DNA of 15,525 nucleotides, taken from Actinomycetota bacterium (GTDB lineage Bacteria; Actinomycetota; Thermoleophilia; Gaiellales; Gaiellaceae). The DNA lies in NCBI GenBank assembly GCA_013812465.1, contig JACCTK010000100.1, positions 1 through 15,525 on the forward strand. The letters are read 5' to 3'. This document shows, in pieces, positions 14,688 through 15,525 of this stretch; the stretch's first letter is position 1, and every line of letters begins with the position of its first letter. Position numbers and translations under genes: made by a program. The notes under the pieces are model-generated. The model saw nothing but the letters and a program-made list of their open reading frames with translations. It had not been told where the DNA came from and searched no databases.

Positions 14688-15412
14688 CGGCTTGCTCCAC
14701 GTTTACGTCGCCAGAGCCCGTAGAGCAGGAGCGTGCCTGCGACGGTGAACACGAGCTCGACTGCCCGGCGACCGCGCAGCTTCGACTCGCCGCTGGCTCG
14801 GTCACGCATGTTCACGGGAATCTCCGCGACGCGCAGCCCTGTCTCGCGGAGGCGGAGGAGCGATTCAACCTCGGGCGCTCCGCTCTCGTAGGGCTCGGCC
14901 AGGATCGCCATCGCCTTGGCGTTCACCGCGTACATCCCGCTCGTAGCGTCGTGGAACGGGCGGCCGAGCGCGACCCGCATCGCACGCCGGAGGACCGCCG
15001 TTCCGAAGCGGCGGCTGGACGAGGGCTCGTACCGGTATGCCTCGTAGCCCTCGCCGGCGGCAAAGCGGGAGCCGATCGCCACGTCGCATTCACCCGCCTG
15101 CACGAGTTCGAGCAAGCGCCGGAGCTCCTGAACTGGGTGCTGCCCGTCGGCGTCGACCCGCCCCACGAAGTCATAGGCGTGCTCGTGCGCGAAGCCGTAG
15201 CCGGCGGCGATGCCCTCGCGCAGACCGCGGTTCTCGCCGAAGGACAGCACCTCGGCGCCCTCGGCCCGAGCCACGGCGGCGGTGCCGTCCGTCGAGCCGT
15301 CGTCCACGACGAGCACGTCGGCGTCTGGAAGCTCAGCGCGAAGCTCCGCGAGCACGGCTGGGAGATTGGCCTCTTCGTTCAGCGCGGGGATGAAGACGAC
15401 GATGCCTGGCAC
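14684..15412 (-). CDS. GT2-family glycosyltransferase (dolichyl-phosphate mannosyltransferase-like)
   Basis: A 242-residue GT-A fold enzyme. It has the entry motif PALNEE (9-14), the nucleotide-binding VVDDGSTDGT (35-44), and the metal- and donor-binding DADGQHP (87-93), whose DxD is the catalytic centre. Also present are SRFAAGEGY, the acceptor-side motif HDATSGMYAVN, and SGESKLRGRRA. A single hydrophobic helix follows (LVFTVAGTLLLYGLW, about 219-233) with a basic end. This is the arrangement of polyprenyl-phosphate sugar transferases of the DPM1 type, though the single C-terminal helix suggests a short membrane anchor rather than the large flippase-type domain. The GTG start (15412-15410) lies 5 bases after the preceding oxidoreductase stop. 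The stop overlaps the next gene by 4 bases. Confidence 0.9.
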   Translation of the reverse strand: MPGIVVFIPALNEEANLPAVLAELRAELPDADVLVVDDGSTDGTAAVARAEGAEVLSFGENRGLREGIAAGYGFAHEHAYDFVGRVDADGQHPVQELRRLLELVQAGECDVAIGSRFAAGEGYEAYRYEPSSSRRFGTAVLRRAMRVALGRPFHDATSGMYAVNAKAMAILAEPYESGAPEVESLLRLRETGLRVAEIPVNMRDRASGESKLRGRRAVELVFTVAGTLLLYGLWRRKRGASR

Positions 15413-15417
15413 AGTGC

Positions 15418-15525
15418 TCAGATCACGTTGTGTTCCGGCCGGGGAGTCTCCTGCTCGAAGCGCTCGGCGGCGAGGGGCGAGACATCGACGAACGGCTGTC
15501 GGTCGAGGACGAGGTCGCGCACGAT
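15418..15525 (-). CDS. C-terminal end of an FAD-dependent amino-acid oxidase/sarcosine oxidase-like enzyme (partial)
   Basis: Only the last 35 codons lie in the window: IVRDLVLDRQPFVDVSPLA followed by AERF and a polar tail ending NVI. The pattern LVLDxxPxxDVSPLxxERF is the usual C-terminal signature of DAO-family FAD oxidoreductases (sarcosine oxidase beta subunit, glycine oxidase and relatives). The call is from this short tail only. It appears to be the upstream member of the minus-strand operon, with 5 bases separating it from the glycosyltransferase. A rest of the gene outside the window with an N-terminal GxGxxG FAD motif would confirm this. Confidence 0.55.
   Translation of the reverse strand: MVRDLVLDRQPFVDVSPLAAERFEQETPRPEHNVI

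Overview
The window looks like chromosomal DNA of a high-GC actinobacterium. Third codon positions are G/C-rich, GTG and TTG starts are common, and the ATP-dependent DNA ligase is of the mycobacterial LigB type. Decayed secreted beta-propeller genes and pseudo-receiver/thioredoxin-reductase fusions are, from memory, frequent in Thermoleophilia (Gaiellales/Solirubrobacterales). That placement is inference, not something the sequence proves. I see no tRNA, rRNA, CRISPR array, phage or transposase gene.

Layout, left to right. (1) 161-1796, plus strand: two SAM-dependent methyltransferases, a two-domain O-methyltransferase and a small class I enzyme whose last about 20 codons are in a shifted frame. 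(2) 2018-3318, minus: ribosomal protein bL31 (TTG start) overlapping by GTGA a primary-type sigma-70 factor. A perfect 12-bp hairpin at 1971-2001 separates this pair from the methyltransferases. (3) 3464-4712, minus: a gene graveyard, with a fragment of a secreted-type domain protein and a beta-propeller pseudogene carrying a frameshift, a large internal deletion and an in-frame stop. (4) 4827-5063, plus: a small membrane protein, then a 170-bp imperfect palindrome filling the gap to the next convergent gene. (5) 5230-7254, minus: an M20 metallopeptidase/deacylase and a PLP-dependent dehydratase-like enzyme, directly abutted. (6) 7289-8200, plus: aldo/keto reductase. (7) 8243-9646, minus: a secreted protein whose middle is scrambled by two compensating frameshifts. 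(8) 9729-about 9986, minus: a start-less remnant of a histidine-kinase ATPase domain. (9) 10087-13584, plus: ATP-dependent DNA ligase, a two-helix membrane protein, and a pseudo-receiver/thioredoxin-reductase-like flavoprotein. (10) 13662-15525, minus: an apparent operon of an FAD oxidoreductase (C-terminus only), GT2 glycosyltransferase, YdcF-like protein and lipoprotein.

Most genes are ordinary housekeeping or metabolic accessory genes. The notable points are the palindrome at 5064-5233, the bL31-sigma coupling with an altered -10-recognition residue, the receiver and reductase domains that both lack their catalytic residues, and an unusual number of single-base frame disruptions (near 1735, 4382, 8730 and 8984). 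Those may be sequence errors as easily as biology. I found no convincing new multi-gene system.
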